From contig CAJIZL010000024.1 in the NCBI GenBank assembly GCA_905182035.1, positions 1-64,000 of the forward strand: DNA of 64,000 bases, in the 5' to 3' direction. Below are positions 53,602 to 63,485 of the stretch, one piece after another. Under the pieces are notes generated by a model. That model searched no databases. It was not told the origin of the DNA and saw only the letters and a program-made list of their open reading frames with translations. Numbering within the stretch: position 1 is the stretch's first letter; each line of letters starts with the position of its first letter. Source of the DNA: Oceanospirillaceae bacterium ASP10-02a (GTDB taxonomy: Bacteria; Pseudomonadota; Gammaproteobacteria; Pseudomonadales; Balneatricaceae). The position numbers were made by a program, and so were the translations under genes.

Positions 53602-54041
53602 TAAACCTTCCTATCTGCGCATAAGATAGTAGCAGAAGCAGCCAATTGGCCGTCAACACTTGCACTGCAATCAAACTTCCAGATACCACGCTTTTCAGAC
53701 ATAATAGAAGCCTCTAGCAGGAGCTTATCTCCAGGCACCACTGGGCGCTTAAAACGTAACTTATCAGAACCAACAAAATAATAGATAGATCCATCTTGTG
53801 GGGTTTTATTCATGGTCTTAAAACCAAGAATACCGGCAGCTTGGGCCATGGCTTCGATAATCAAAACACCTGGCATCACTGGGTGATCTGGAAAGTGTCC
53901 ATTAAAGAAGGGTTCGTTAATTGTTACATTTTTGTAAGCCACGATGGAGTCACCTAAATTGAGTTCTGTGACCCGATCGACTAATAAAAACGGGTATCGA
54001 TGGGGTAAGTACTCTCTAATTTCTTTAACATCCATAACCAT
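53601..54041 (-). CDS. fabZ: 3-hydroxyacyl-ACP dehydratase FabZ
   Basis: Dehydrates 3-hydroxyacyl-ACP of all lengths; competes with LpxA/LpxD for 3-hydroxyacyl chains. 146 residues with [17 protein letters not shown] and [25 protein letters not shown] (catalytic His near 50 and Glu near 64). Start ATG 54041; ATG two codons later is possible. Confidence 0.97.
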   Translation of the reverse strand: MVMDVKEIREYLPHRYPFLLVDRVTELNLGDSIVAYKNVTINEPFFNGHFPDHPVMPGVLIIEAMAQAAGILGFKTMNKTPQDGSIYYFVGSDKLRFKRPVVPGDKLLLEASIMSEKRGIWKFDCSASVDGQLAASATILCADRKV

Positions 54042-54078
54042 GTTGGCACTTTCCTTATGTAGTACTTTTCGATATTGA

Positions 54079-55104
54079 TCAGCTTTGAAGCCGGGCCATT
54101 TCTAATTCTAGTTGTTTAAGGCGCTTAGCCATCTGGTCAAGCTGTTTAAAACGCGCCGCGTTACGCCGCCATTTTTGATTATTGTCTAAGCCCGTGCCCG
54201 ATGAGTATGCCCCAGGCTCGCTAATAGAGTGCGTCACTAAAGACATGGCTGTAACATGCACGCCATCGCCTAAGGTTAAATGCCCAGTAATGCCGCAGGC
54301 CCCTGCAATGGTACAATGCTTACCCAGTTTAGTGCTGCCTGCGATGGCGGTACACCCCGCAATGGCAGTATAGTCGCCTAGTTCTACATTATGGGCAATC
54401 TGTACTTGGTTATCCAGCTTAACACCATAGCCTATAATAGTGTTATCTAAAGCCCCGCGATCTATACTTGTGCCCGCGCCAACTTCAACATGATCACCGA
54501 TAATGACGCCACCTAGCTGGGCTATTTTAACCCAATCTGGGCCATCTTTTGCAAACCCAAAACCATCTGCGCCGATAACAGCACCACTATGAATAGTACA
54601 ACAAGCACCCACTTTAACATCATGGTACAAAGTCACATTGGCAGCAACATTGGTGCCATTACCAATACTGGAATGAGCACCCACAACACTATTAGGGCCA
54701 ATAGAAACAGCATCACCTAGTGTGACATAAGGGCCAATTACGGTACCAGACGCTAGATTAACAGCACTACCAATGGTGGCCGTAGGATGAACTTCTGCAC
54801 TTTTATCAATACCACTAAAATCAGGTGTTGGAGCAAACTGCTGTGACAATTTTGCATAACCCAAATAAGGATTATCTAACAGTAAACAGTGTCCAGCAAA
54901 TAGTTTAGCTTGATCAGCATGCAAAATCACCGCACCAGCTCGGCTAGAATCTAGCTGGCTAGCATATTTCATATTTGCCAAAAAGCTCACTTGATGTGGC
55001 AATGCAGAAGCCAATGTAGCCAGACCGGTGACAGGGTAGCTTGCGTCACCTTCTAATTTCGCACCAATGAGCTCAGCTATGGCGCCTAAGGTTAAGTGAC
55101 GCAA
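54079..55104 (-). CDS. lpxD: UDP-3-O-(3-hydroxyacyl)glucosamine N-acyltransferase
   Basis: Third step of lipid A synthesis. 341 residues: uridine-binding N-terminal domain, about 100-310 hexapeptide repeats with catalytic His in [28 protein letters not shown] near 240, and a C-terminal helix ([20 protein letters not shown]). The start is TTG directly after the skp stop, with GGAG 6 nt upstream. Confidence 0.96.
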   Translation of the reverse strand: MRHLTLGAIAELIGAKLEGDASYPVTGLATLASALPHQVSFLANMKYASQLDSSRAGAVILHADQAKLFAGHCLLLDNPYLGYAKLSQQFAPTPDFSGIDKSAEVHPTATIGSAVNLASGTVIGPYVTLGDAVSIGPNSVVGAHSSIGNGTNVAANVTLYHDVKVGACCTIHSGAVIGADGFGFAKDGPDWVKIAQLGGVIIGDHVEVGAGTSIDRGALDNTIIGYGVKLDNQVQIAHNVELGDYTAIAGCTAIAGSTKLGKHCTIAGACGITGHLTLGDGVHVTAMSLVTHSISEPGAYSSGTGLDNNQKWRRNAARFKQLDQMAKRLKQLELEMARLQS

Positions 55105-55620
55105 TTACGGCTCCAAATTCAACAACTCAACTACCTTAGAGGTAATATCAATTCCAGCAGCGTTATAAATCGCAGACTGGCCGTTAATAATTAAAGAGAT
55201 ATCATTTTCTTCAACCAACTGACGCAGCACCTTATCTAAAACTGGGCGCATGTTGGCCAAAAACTCTTGCTCTACCTGTAGTTTAACATTGGATAAGTAT
55301 TGCTTAAGCTTTTGGTATTCAACACTCACAGCCTGAATTTCTGCCTGCAATTTCTGCACCTCATCATTACTCATGATGTCTTTATCAGCTTCAAGGCGCT
55401 GTTGTAAAGCTTGTAGCTCTTGGCCCATAGCGTCTAAGCGAATGGTTTGAGGCTTGAGCTGAGCAGACAAATTTTGTCCCAAAGCGATGGCTTTTTCCGA
55501 AGCAAACATTGCCTTTTTAGCTTTAAGCACAACAATGATGTTTGCTATTGCCAATTGCGGTGTACTTAAAGTGACGGCAAAGGCTGCTGCGACGATCATT
55601 ATCTTCACTTTGTTCATCAT
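55105..55620 (-). CDS. skp: OmpH/Skp-family periplasmic chaperone
   Basis: Holds unfolded outer-membrane proteins in the periplasm for BamA. 171 residues with a signal peptide (IMIVAAAFAVTLSTPQLAIA, cut near 27), then a long coiled coil (about 70-130) and the C-terminal body domain ending VVELLNLEP. Two ATG codons stand in tandem; the second is better spaced from AAGGAG. Gene order bamA-skp-lpxD is standard. Confidence 0.92.
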   Translation of the reverse strand: MMNKVKIMIVAAAFAVTLSTPQLAIANIIVVLKAKKAMFASEKAIALGQNLSAQLKPQTIRLDAMGQELQALQQRLEADKDIMSNDEVQKLQAEIQAVSVEYQKLKQYLSNVKLQVEQEFLANMRPVLDKVLRQLVEENDISLIINGQSAIYNAAGIDITSKVVELLNLEP

Positions 55621-55639
55621 AGCTCCTTGTGGGTTTAGG

Positions 55640-57919
55640 CTAGAAAGGGCTGCCTAACGTAATGTGCGTTGATTGCGTTTTATCACCAGTTTTTTGTCTT
55701 AGCGGGGTAGCTACTACTAAGGTTAAGGGCCCCACTGGTGTCAACCATGCAAGGTTAAGACCACCAGAAACCCTTAGCTCTCCCGCAGTAAATTCACCAG
55801 ATTGGTACACGTTACCCACATCAGTAAACAGTGAAGTGCGCACCGAGGGCATATCGCTGAACATTGGGAAAATTAACTCTGCAGAAGCCGTAGTAAGTAA
55901 TTGACCACCCAGTGGCACACCATTGGAATTTTTAGGCCCCAAAGAATTGTTAGTAAAACCACGCACACTACCAAAGCCTCCACTGAAATAGTTGGCAAAA
56001 AACGGCGCTGTGGCAGTAGAGCCATAAGTACCTAATAAACCTACCTTCGCACCCGTAGTAAAGACTAAAGATTCGTTGTAGTTAAGGGGCACAAAATTAC
56101 GGTAATCATAGCTCAATTGATAGAAGCTGAGGTCACTATTAGGTAAAGCTAAATCTAAGTTAACGCCATGAGAGCTGCCTATGGTTGGGTACCAAAAGTC
56201 ATTCAGGGTACTGTTATTCCAGTTTACTGAGGTTTTAAACTGCTTGAACTTCTGTCCTTCTGCATTTACAAAAGCCGTAGCTTCTGTGGCAGGAGATGTG
56301 CCTAACTGTAGGTCAATACGCTCATAACCCACTTTGAAGTTTAACCGAGTAAAATCATCTATAGGATAGCCAAAGCGCATATCAGCTCCAACAGTATCGG
56401 TGATAAAATTGCTCACATCGACCTTGGAATAGTCCCGCTTGGTATAATACAAATCAAAGCCGCGACTCACTCCATCAACAGTATAATAGGGATTGAGGTA
56501 GCTGAATTTATATTTTTCAGTGCTGGAGCTAGAAGTCACGGATGCTTCCATTTTATTACCAGTACCTAAAAAGTTATTTTGATTGACTGAGCCGCCCCAA
56601 AACGCACCTTCACTGTCACTATAACCAAGCATTACAGACCAATCAGCAGTAAGTCCTTCTTCTACGGCAAATTCCACATCCAGCTGATCATCAGTACCTT
56701 CCACAGGTATGGTCTCTACGGCCACCTGGGTGAAGAAACCCAAACGCTGAAGACGTAATTTTGATGTTGTAATATCAGCCATAGACGCCACAGCGCCTTC
56801 CATTTGACGCATCTCACGTCGCAACACATCATCACCAGTGCGGGTGTTGCCACGGAAGTCTATGCGGCGTACATAGGTTCGTTTACCCGATCTAATTTGA
56901 TACTGCACATCAACAGTTTCTTGACCTTCGTTAACCAAGGGAACTGGCTGCACTTCTGCGAAGGAAAATCCATTGTCTCCAAACAATTGTTTTACGTCTG
57001 CAGCTGCGTCGACAAGGTTTTGCCGAGAAAACACTTGGCCCGAAGGGGCGTCAATAAGAGCCCATATATCCGCCTCCTCTAAATCATATTGGCCAGCAAT
57101 ACTTAGCTTGCCCATTTTAAACTGTGTGCCTTCTACTAAGTTGATGGTAACAAACACTTCGGTTTTGTCAGCAGAAATAGCCACTTGTGTTGATTCAATA
57201 TTAAACAGAACATAGCCTTTGTTTAAGTAATAGGATCGTATATTTTCTAGGTCTGCCGTGAGCTTTTCTCTGGAATACTGATCATCTTTAGTAAACAAGG
57301 TCCAAAACCCAGGCGTTTTCAGGCTCATTAAATCTGCAAGTTGGGCGTCGGTATAACTGTCATTGCCAATTATATTAATGTGGCTAATGGAAGAAGTGAC
57401 CCCTTCATTAACTTTCACATCAATTGAGACACGATTTTCGCCCAAATCAGTTACCACAGATTCTACTAACACAGAGTATCGCCCCAGGCGATTATATTGT
57501 CGTTCTAACTCTAGCTCTATTTGCGCCAAAGTGGCACGTTTAAAAATTTCACCCTCCTTTAGACCAGCTGCTTTTAAAGCAGAACGAAGGTCTTCTGTTT
57601 TAAGAATTTTATTACCCTCTAGGCTAATAAAACCGATGGCTGGGCGTTCTTGCACGATAACCAACAATAGATTGCCTTCTTGCTCTAGATGAATATCTTC
57701 AAAGTAACCACTTTTAAACATACTTCGCGTGGCGTAAGCCAAGCTACGTTCGTCGGCTTCATCGCCTATTTTTAGGGGTAACTGCGCGAAAGCCTGGCTT
57801 GATGTAAGCCGCTGCAAGCCTTCTATATGAATGTCTTCAATAATGAAGCTCGCGGCCGTGGCCATTTGCGACACTGCCAATGTGCAACTTAACAAAACAG
57901 CTAAAATAATTTGTTTCAT
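55640..57919 (-). CDS. bamA: outer membrane protein assembly factor BamA
   Basis: Core of the BAM complex that folds beta-barrel proteins. 759 residues: signal peptide MKQIILAVLLSCTLAVSQMATA, five POTRA domains (about 25-425; FIIEDIHIEGLQRLT opens the first), and a 16-strand barrel with the VRGF motif (FGSVRGFTNNSLGP near 645) and a C-terminal Phe (ITLGSPF). Confidence 0.97.
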   Translation of the reverse strand: MKQIILAVLLSCTLAVSQMATAASFIIEDIHIEGLQRLTSSQAFAQLPLKIGDEADERSLAYATRSMFKSGYFEDIHLEQEGNLLLVIVQERPAIGFISLEGNKILKTEDLRSALKAAGLKEGEIFKRATLAQIELELERQYNRLGRYSVLVESVVTDLGENRVSIDVKVNEGVTSSISHINIIGNDSYTDAQLADLMSLKTPGFWTLFTKDDQYSREKLTADLENIRSYYLNKGYVLFNIESTQVAISADKTEVFVTINLVEGTQFKMGKLSIAGQYDLEEADIWALIDAPSGQVFSRQNLVDAAADVKQLFGDNGFSFAEVQPVPLVNEGQETVDVQYQIRSGKRTYVRRIDFRGNTRTGDDVLRREMRQMEGAVASMADITTSKLRLQRLGFFTQVAVETIPVEGTDDQLDVEFAVEEGLTADWSVMLGYSDSEGAFWGGSVNQNNFLGTGNKMEASVTSSSSTEKYKFSYLNPYYTVDGVSRGFDLYYTKRDYSKVDVSNFITDTVGADMRFGYPIDDFTRLNFKVGYERIDLQLGTSPATEATAFVNAEGQKFKQFKTSVNWNNSTLNDFWYPTIGSSHGVNLDLALPNSDLSFYQLSYDYRNFVPLNYNESLVFTTGAKVGLLGTYGSTATAPFFANYFSGGFGSVRGFTNNSLGPKNSNGVPLGGQLLTTASAELIFPMFSDMPSVRTSLFTDVGNVYQSGEFTAGELRVSGGLNLAWLTPVGPLTLVVATPLRQKTGDKTQSTHITLGSPF

Positions 57920-57941
57920 ATTTCACTAACCTAAAATGAGA

Positions 57942-59336
57942 TTAAAGACGCATCAAGTCATTAGCCACGGCTATAATCATGATGGTAAACACTAATGCCA
58001 TACCAATACGTAAACCGATGGCCTGAATACGTTCAGGCACTTTGCGTCCTGTAACTACTTCTACAAGGTAATATAACAAATGCCCGCCATCCAGCATAGG
58101 AACCGGCAATAGATTTAACACTCCAAGGCTGACGCTTAAGTATGCCATAAAGCTAATGTAGGCAATCACACCAGATTCTGCCGAAGCACCAGCGATTTTA
58201 GCAATGCTAATGGGGCCACTTAAATGTTCAATAGACACTAAACCTTGTGCCATTCGGCCTAAAAATCTTAACGTCAACCTCGCCATTTCCAAGGCCTGCT
58301 GACCACCAGCAACCAAACCAGCAACCAAACCCAATTGTTGTTGAAACTGTATAGATTGAGGCCACGAAATAGACGCCACACCTATACCAATAAGACCAAT
58401 GCGACCACCTAATTCATTGGTATAAGACCCTAACTGCACGGGAATCTCTAAGCTTTGGGAATGCCGTTCAAGGGTGACGCTAACCTCCATATCTGCATGG
58501 CCTTGAACAAAGGCGACAAACTCATTGTAGCCTGCCATAGGCTGTTGATTAATAGCCACTATTTTGTCACCAACCTGTAACCCAGCTATTTCTGCTGACC
58601 CTTTAGGGACGATATGGTCAAGTGTGATTGGTACGTTGGGGCGCCAAGGCTGCAAGCCCAGTTGAGCCATGGGGCTAGATTGTATAGACGCCGACATCCA
58701 CCGTGTCACTGCGAAATTACGCTCTACCGGAACACCTATAGCCGGCAAAGCATCAAGCTTATTTGGTGCTATTGCTTGATCTTGTAGCAACCGCTCATCG
58801 AGTCCCTGTAACAAAAAGTCTATGGTTGTCGTTTCACCTATACGCTTTGCAAGGGCGATATTCACCGCTTCCCATGTGGGGGTCTTGTGACCATCAATGG
58901 CTAGAATCTGTTGTGGTGATTCGAATCCAGCAATATTTTTGTCCACCGCCACGGCCACAGGAATCAACTGGGATGTGCCAGAAATCTGCACCACAGTGTA
59001 GAGTAATGCGGCGAACAGCAGGTTAACCAAAGGACCTGCAGCAACTATAGCAATTCGTATCCAAGGAGACTTCTGATCAAAGGCAGCACTTAGGTCTTTA
59101 GTGCCCATCTCATCGTTGCGCGAGTCCAACATACGCACATAGCCCCCTAAAGGCAGCCAAGCGAACACGTATTCCGTACCATCTTTACCTAGTATGCGAA
59201 AAATAGGTCGTCCAAAACCTACAGAAAAACGTAATACTTTTACCCCACACCAGCGAGCCACAAAGTAATGGCCAGCTTCATGGACAGTAACAAGTACTGC
59301 TAGGGCAAATAGGGTGGTTAAGATGGTCATTACCAT
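57942..59336 (-). CDS. rseP: site-2 protease RseP
   Basis: Intramembrane metalloprotease that cuts RseA in the sigma-E response. 464 residues: HExxH in LVTVHEAGHYFVARWCGVKV near residue 20, four transmembrane segments, two central PDZ domains (the second has LDHIVPKGSAEIAGLQVGDKIVAIN), and the LDG motif in NLLPVPMLDGGHLLYY near 405. It is followed 15 nt before its start by cdsA, with no dxr between as is usual in Pseudomonas. Confidence 0.96.
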   Translation of the reverse strand: MVMTILTTLFALAVLVTVHEAGHYFVARWCGVKVLRFSVGFGRPIFRILGKDGTEYVFAWLPLGGYVRMLDSRNDEMGTKDLSAAFDQKSPWIRIAIVAAGPLVNLLFAALLYTVVQISGTSQLIPVAVAVDKNIAGFESPQQILAIDGHKTPTWEAVNIALAKRIGETTTIDFLLQGLDERLLQDQAIAPNKLDALPAIGVPVERNFAVTRWMSASIQSSPMAQLGLQPWRPNVPITLDHIVPKGSAEIAGLQVGDKIVAINQQPMAGYNEFVAFVQGHADMEVSVTLERHSQSLEIPVQLGSYTNELGGRIGLIGIGVASISWPQSIQFQQQLGLVAGLVAGGQQALEMARLTLRFLGRMAQGLVSIEHLSGPISIAKIAGASAESGVIAYISFMAYLSVSLGVLNLLPVPMLDGGHLLYYLVEVVTGRKVPERIQAIGLRIGMALVFTIMIIAVANDLMRL

Positions 59337-59351
59337 TACGCCATCATTTCC

Positions 59352-60161
59352 TTATGTACCAAACAAAATAAGACACAAAGCAAAGACTGGGGCGGCGGCC
59401 GTTAAACTATCAATACGATCCATTATACCTCCGTGTCCTGGTAGTATTGAGCCACTATCCTTAATACCACACTGGCGCTTAAACATGCTTTCCGTTAAGT
59501 CTCCTACAACAGAAACAAATAACAGTACTAAAGCCAATATATAGATACCAAAGGAAAGGTTTTGGGAAAAATGAAGGTACTGTTGAGTGATCATAGATAC
59601 CAAGAGTACGGCAAGAGCAGCGCCACCAATACCCGCCCAAGACTTTGCAGGGCTTACATGAGGCATGAGTTTGCGCTTACCGAATCGTTTGCCAGCAAAG
59701 TAAGCCCCGGTGTCTGCGCCCCATACCATCAGAAACATATACACGATTAACCAAGGACCCTGATCCAGCTCACGGATATATACCATTGCAGCCCAGGTAG
59801 GTACCAGCACCAAAAAGCCAACAATGCCTTTGCTCACGCGCCCACACCAAAGGGCACAGGCTCTGGGGTAAAGCATCACCAACACTGTTGCTGCTAACCA
59901 CCACAGAGCAGCTACGGCAAATATAATTTGCTCATAGTAAGGTAGGACTTTTTGGGCAACCACAATAGCGAAGAGCACGGACAACATATAAACCGTCCGC
60001 GCGCTTCGGCTCACAAGGCGCATCATTGCTGTCCATTCCCATGCAGCCATAAGCACGATAAGAGCCATAATCAAAGCAAAGGCTTTTGGGGGTAGAAAGA
60101 ATACAGCCGCTAAAGTAAGTGGCGCGATCACCAAAGCTGTAGCAATTCTAGATTTCAACAT
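59352..60161 (-). CDS. cdsA: phosphatidate cytidylyltransferase
   Basis: Makes CDP-diacylglycerol from phosphatidate and CTP. 269 residues with about eight transmembrane helices and the C-terminal CDS signature ESMFKRQCGIKDSGSILPGHGGIMDRIDSL. It uses the product of PlsC-type enzymes such as the one at 6788. No clear Shine-Dalgarno precedes the ATG; the 58-nt gap to uppS is AT-rich. Confidence 0.95.
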   Translation of the reverse strand: MLKSRIATALVIAPLTLAAVFFLPPKAFALIMALIVLMAAWEWTAMMRLVSRSARTVYMLSVLFAIVVAQKVLPYYEQIIFAVAALWWLAATVLVMLYPRACALWCGRVSKGIVGFLVLVPTWAAMVYIRELDQGPWLIVYMFLMVWGADTGAYFAGKRFGKRKLMPHVSPAKSWAGIGGAALAVLLVSMITQQYLHFSQNLSFGIYILALVLLFVSVVGDLTESMFKRQCGIKDSGSILPGHGGIMDRIDSLTAAAPVFALCLILFGT

Positions 60162-60219
60162 ATTATTATTTTACATTTTATTAAAGAGGCCAACCACTCC
60201 GTGGTTAAACACTTGATTC

Positions 60220-60975
60220 TTATTCTATTGATTGCGCACCAGTTTGGCCAAATCTCCTTTGTCTTTGACCAAACTGAGCTAATGTATCCACCATTTTTTG
60301 ATGTTTAAATTCTGGCCAAAGCGCATCTACAAATACTAATTCTGCATAGGCCATTTGCCACAATAAAAAATTGCTTATACGCTGCTCTCCACTAGTGCGT
60401 ATGCATAAATCAACTGCAGGCAAGTCCCCTAGACACAGAAATTTGCCAAAATCATCTTCACTTATAGATTCCGGGGGGGTGCCGTTTTCCGCGAGATCTA
60501 TAGCCATTTTTTTGGCCGCTTCAAGAATATCCCATCGGCCGCCGTAATTGGCCGCAATACTCAACTGCAACCCAGTATTAGCAAATGTTTTTCCTTCAGC
60601 AGCCACTATCAACTTTTGTAACTCAGGACTCAAGCCAGATGTATCACCAATGATGCGCAACCGAATATTATTGTCATGTAGCTTATTCACTTCGAGCTTT
60701 AATACGTAGGCAAATAGGTCCATCAACGCTTTGACTTCGAGGGGTGGCCGACGCCAATTTTCACTACTAAACGCAAATAGAGTAAGCGCAGGGATTTTAT
60801 AATGCACGGCCGTTTCAATTACCGCCCGTACTGCATCAACGCCAGCCTTATGGCCCGCTACACCAGATAGGCTGTGGCTTTTGGCCCAGCGATTATTACC
60901 ATCCATGATAATGGCGACATGCTCAGGCAGTGCTCCTAGTTTGCGGGCCAGAATGGCTTGGCGCGGGTCAGTCAT
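60220..60975 (-). CDS. uppS: undecaprenyl diphosphate synthase (cis-prenyltransferase)
   Basis: Adds IPP to FPP to make the C55 carrier for peptidoglycan and O-antigen. 251 residues with HVAIIMDGNNRWAKSHSLSGVAGHKAG (catalytic Asp near 25), FAFSSENWRRP, NYGGRWDI and LCIRTSGEQRISNFLLWQMAYAELVF. AAGGAT precedes the ATG. Downstream of frr with no dxr between (the E. coli location of that gene). Confidence 0.97.
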   Translation of the reverse strand: MTDPRQAILARKLGALPEHVAIIMDGNNRWAKSHSLSGVAGHKAGVDAVRAVIETAVHYKIPALTLFAFSSENWRRPPLEVKALMDLFAYVLKLEVNKLHDNNIRLRIIGDTSGLSPELQKLIVAAEGKTFANTGLQLSIAANYGGRWDILEAAKKMAIDLAENGTPPESISEDDFGKFLCLGDLPAVDLCIRTSGEQRISNFLLWQMAYAELVFVDALWPEFKHQKMVDTLAQFGQRQRRFGQTGAQSIE

Positions 60976-61019
60976 GCATTAATCCTTAATCTAGGCCTTA
61001 TCAGAAATAATGATGTAGG

Positions 61020-61577
61020 TTAAACCTCCATCAAATCCTTTTCTTTCGTTACTAAAGCCGCTTCGATAGTTGCAACGTGCGCATCAGTAACCTTTTGCAC
61101 CATGTCTTCGCCACGGCGCGCATCATCTTCTGAAATATCTTTATCTTTCAAAAGGTCTTTGATATCGCTATTCGCGTCACGGCGAATACTGCGGACGGAC
61201 ACGCGGGCTTTTTCGGCTTCTTCCCGGGCACCACGAATAAAACTCTTGCGGGTTTCTTCCGTGAGCGATGGCATAGGCACTCGAATTAAATCACCAGAGG
61301 TAGATGGATTTAGTCCCAAATTAGCCTTCATGATAGCTTTCTCTATCTCTGGCACCATAGGCTTCTCCCACGGAGATACCGCTAAACATCGACCATCTTC
61401 AACAGAGATGTTAGCCAACTGGTTAAGAGGCGTATCACTGCCATAATAAGACACCATTACGCTGTCCAGGATACTTGGATGAGCTCGGCCAGTGCGGATG
61501 CGTTTAAAAGCTTCACTTAGGGCTGCAATGCTCTTGTCCATGCGCCCATTGGCATCTTGCTGGATATCATTAATCAT
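61020..61577 (-). CDS. frr: ribosome recycling factor
   Basis: Splits post-termination ribosomes with EF-G. 185 residues with [49 protein letters not shown] and the basic helix [30 protein letters not shown]. It lies 1 nt after pyrH. Confidence 0.98.
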   Translation of the reverse strand: MINDIQQDANGRMDKSIAALSEAFKRIRTGRAHPSILDSVMVSYYGSDTPLNQLANISVEDGRCLAVSPWEKPMVPEIEKAIMKANLGLNPSTSGDLIRVPMPSLTEETRKSFIRGAREEAEKARVSVRSIRRDANSDIKDLLKDKDISEDDARRGEDMVQKVTDAHVATIEAALVTKEKDLMEV

Positions 61578-61578
61578 T

Positions 61579-62331
61579 CTATTCTCCGCCCTTAGGCAAT
61601 GTCACATTCACCAAGGTGCCTTCATGGCCACCAACCACTAAATTGACTAAAGCCCCTGGTTTATTCATATTAAATACTCGCACTGGCATCTCTTGGTCAC
61701 GACACAAACACATGGCTGTAAGATCCATAATGCCTAATTGCTTTTCTATAGCTTCATCAAAGGTGATGTATTCATACTTCACTGCATGTGGATTTTTAAC
61801 TGGATCGGAATCATAAACACCATCAACTTTAGTCGCTTTAAGCACCACGTCAGCTTCAATTTCTATGCCGCGTAATGAGGCCGCTGAATCTGTGGTGAAA
61901 AATGGGTTGCCAGTACCGGCAGAAAAAATCACCACATTACCCTGCGACAAATACAACATGGCATTACGACGGTCATAATGATCTACCACACCACTCATTG
62001 GTATAGCAGACATCACTCGGGTGGTTATATTAGAACGCTCTAGGGCGTCTCGCATAGCCAAAGCATTCATCACCGTAGCTAACATGCCCATGTGGTCGCC
62101 AGTTACACGATCCATGCCGGCTTCACTGAGGGCCGCACCACGAAATAAGTTACCCCCACCAATCACTAAACCCACTTGTACGCCAATGCCTACCAACTGG
62201 CCAACCTCTAGGGCCATACGATCTAAAACCTTGGGGTCAATACCAAAATTTTCACTCCCCATCAGTGCTTCGCCGCTGAGTTTGAGCAAAATCCGCTTAT
62301 AGCGAGGTTGCCGCTTATCAGAAATTGGCAT
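61579..62331 (-). CDS. pyrH: uridylate kinase
   Basis: UMP to UDP, upstream of CTP synthase. 250 residues of the amino-acid-kinase fold: [14 protein letters not shown] near residue 12, [13 protein letters not shown] near 60, and [37 protein letters not shown] near 138. GGAGA precedes ATG. Separated from tsf by a terminator, so it should have its own promoter in 62332-62455, which was not identified. Confidence 0.98.
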   Translation of the reverse strand: MPISDKRQPRYKRILLKLSGEALMGSENFGIDPKVLDRMALEVGQLVGIGVQVGLVIGGGNLFRGAALSEAGMDRVTGDHMGMLATVMNALAMRDALERSNITTRVMSAIPMSGVVDHYDRRNAMLYLSQGNVVIFSAGTGNPFFTTDSAASLRGIEIEADVVLKATKVDGVYDSDPVKNPHAVKYEYITFDEAIEKQLGIMDLTAMCLCRDQEMPVRVFNMNKPGALVNLVVGGHEGTLVNVTLPKGGE

Positions 62332-62455
62332 TTATATTCTCCAAAACGTTAGTGTGCAGGCGCTATATTATTACTACAAAGATATAGCCCTGACAAAACA
62401 ATAAGATAGTGACGTATTAACAGCTCAAGGGCAAGTTATGCGCTCAACTTCAGTC

Positions 62456-62497
62456 AAAAAAAAACGCCACCACAGTGGACTCATCCACCATGGCGAC
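62456..62497 (-). terminator. terminator of rpsB-tsf
   Basis: On the minus strand CGCCA/TGGCG and GTGGA/TCCAC stems with a 4-nt loop and an uneven internal bulge, followed by nine T. It starts about 23 nt after the tsf stop. Confidence 0.85.
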
Positions 62498-62519
62498 GCT
62501 TCATGGAGACTAATAAGAC

Positions 62520-63380
62520 TTAACCCTTTAGCTGCTGTGCTACTTCAGCAGCAAAATCCACTTCCTCTACTTCAATACCTTCACCTACTTCTAAACGATT
62601 GAAGGCAGTAACAGAGGCATCAGCAGCTTTTAACAAATCACTGATTTTTTGATCTGGATTCTTAACAAATGGTTGCTCAGTTAAACTGTTTTCAGCCAAG
62701 AACTTGTTAATACGACCCATCATCATCTTGTCAACGATCGCATCTGGCTTGCCGGCCATATCAGGCTGGGCCTTGATGATGTCCTTTTCTTTTTCTACTT
62801 CCTCAGCTGTCATATCATCACGGCTAACTACACGCGGGTTAATGGCTGTCACGTGCATGGCGATGTCTTTAGCCAGTTCACGGTCACCCGCAGTCAATGC
62901 AATCAAAGTAGCAATTTTGCTGTTGCTGTGGACGTAAGCACCAACATTAGCAGCTTCAAGCATAACGATACGACGAGGAGTAATGTTTTCGCCAATCTTT
63001 TGTACCAACGCCTCACGGGCGTCAGACAATTCGCCTTCCATCAACGCAGCCATGTCATCTTGCTTAGCAGCAAACGCTGCATCAGTAACCTTAGTAACAA
63101 ACGCAAGGAAGCCTTCGTCACGAGCAGCAAAGTCTGTTTCTGAGTTCACTTCAACCAGCACGCCAAAAGAATTATCATCGGCAACTTTTGCAAACACAAC
63201 ACCTTCAGCAGCAATACGACCCGCTTTCTTTGCAGCTTTCATGCCACTAGACTTGCGCAAATCTTCAATTGCCTGCTCAATGTCACCTTCAGCAGCAACA
63301 AGTGCTTTTTTACAATCCATCATGCCCAAGCCGGTGCGCTCGCGCAGTTCTTTAACCATAGATGCAGAGATAGCAGCCAT
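62520..63380 (-). CDS. tsf: elongation factor Ts
   Basis: Nucleotide exchange factor for EF-Tu. 286 residues from ATG 63380 ([27 protein letters not shown]), with GAGGAT upstream; the open frame runs 11 codons further without support. N-terminal UBA-like domain at 1-55, then the [14 protein letters not shown] segment near residue 80 that contacts EF-Tu, core dimer domain and C-terminal module. Confidence 0.98.
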   Translation of the reverse strand: MAAISASMVKELRERTGLGMMDCKKALVAAEGDIEQAIEDLRKSSGMKAAKKAGRIAAEGVVFAKVADDNSFGVLVEVNSETDFAARDEGFLAFVTKVTDAAFAAKQDDMAALMEGELSDAREALVQKIGENITPRRIVMLEAANVGAYVHSNSKIATLIALTAGDRELAKDIAMHVTAINPRVVSRDDMTAEEVEKEKDIIKAQPDMAGKPDAIVDKMMMGRINKFLAENSLTEQPFVKNPDQKISDLLKAADASVTAFNRLEVGEGIEVEEVDFAAEVAQQLKG

Positions 63381-63426
63381 TAGGAAATCCTCAAATTGGG
63401 TTCTCAACGTCACACAGGACGTCTTT

Positions 63427-63452
63427 AAAAAAAGGGAGCCAAGCTCCCTTTA
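63427..63452 (-). terminator. intergenic terminator between rpsB and tsf
   Basis: On the minus strand a perfect AAGGGAGC/GCTCCCTT stem (63450-63443 with 63439-63432) with a 3-nt loop, followed by a T-run. Partial termination here would lower tsf relative to rpsB. Confidence 0.8.
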
Positions 63453-63485
63453 TTATACTCGCCTAGCTAAACCAAAGGTTTAGGC

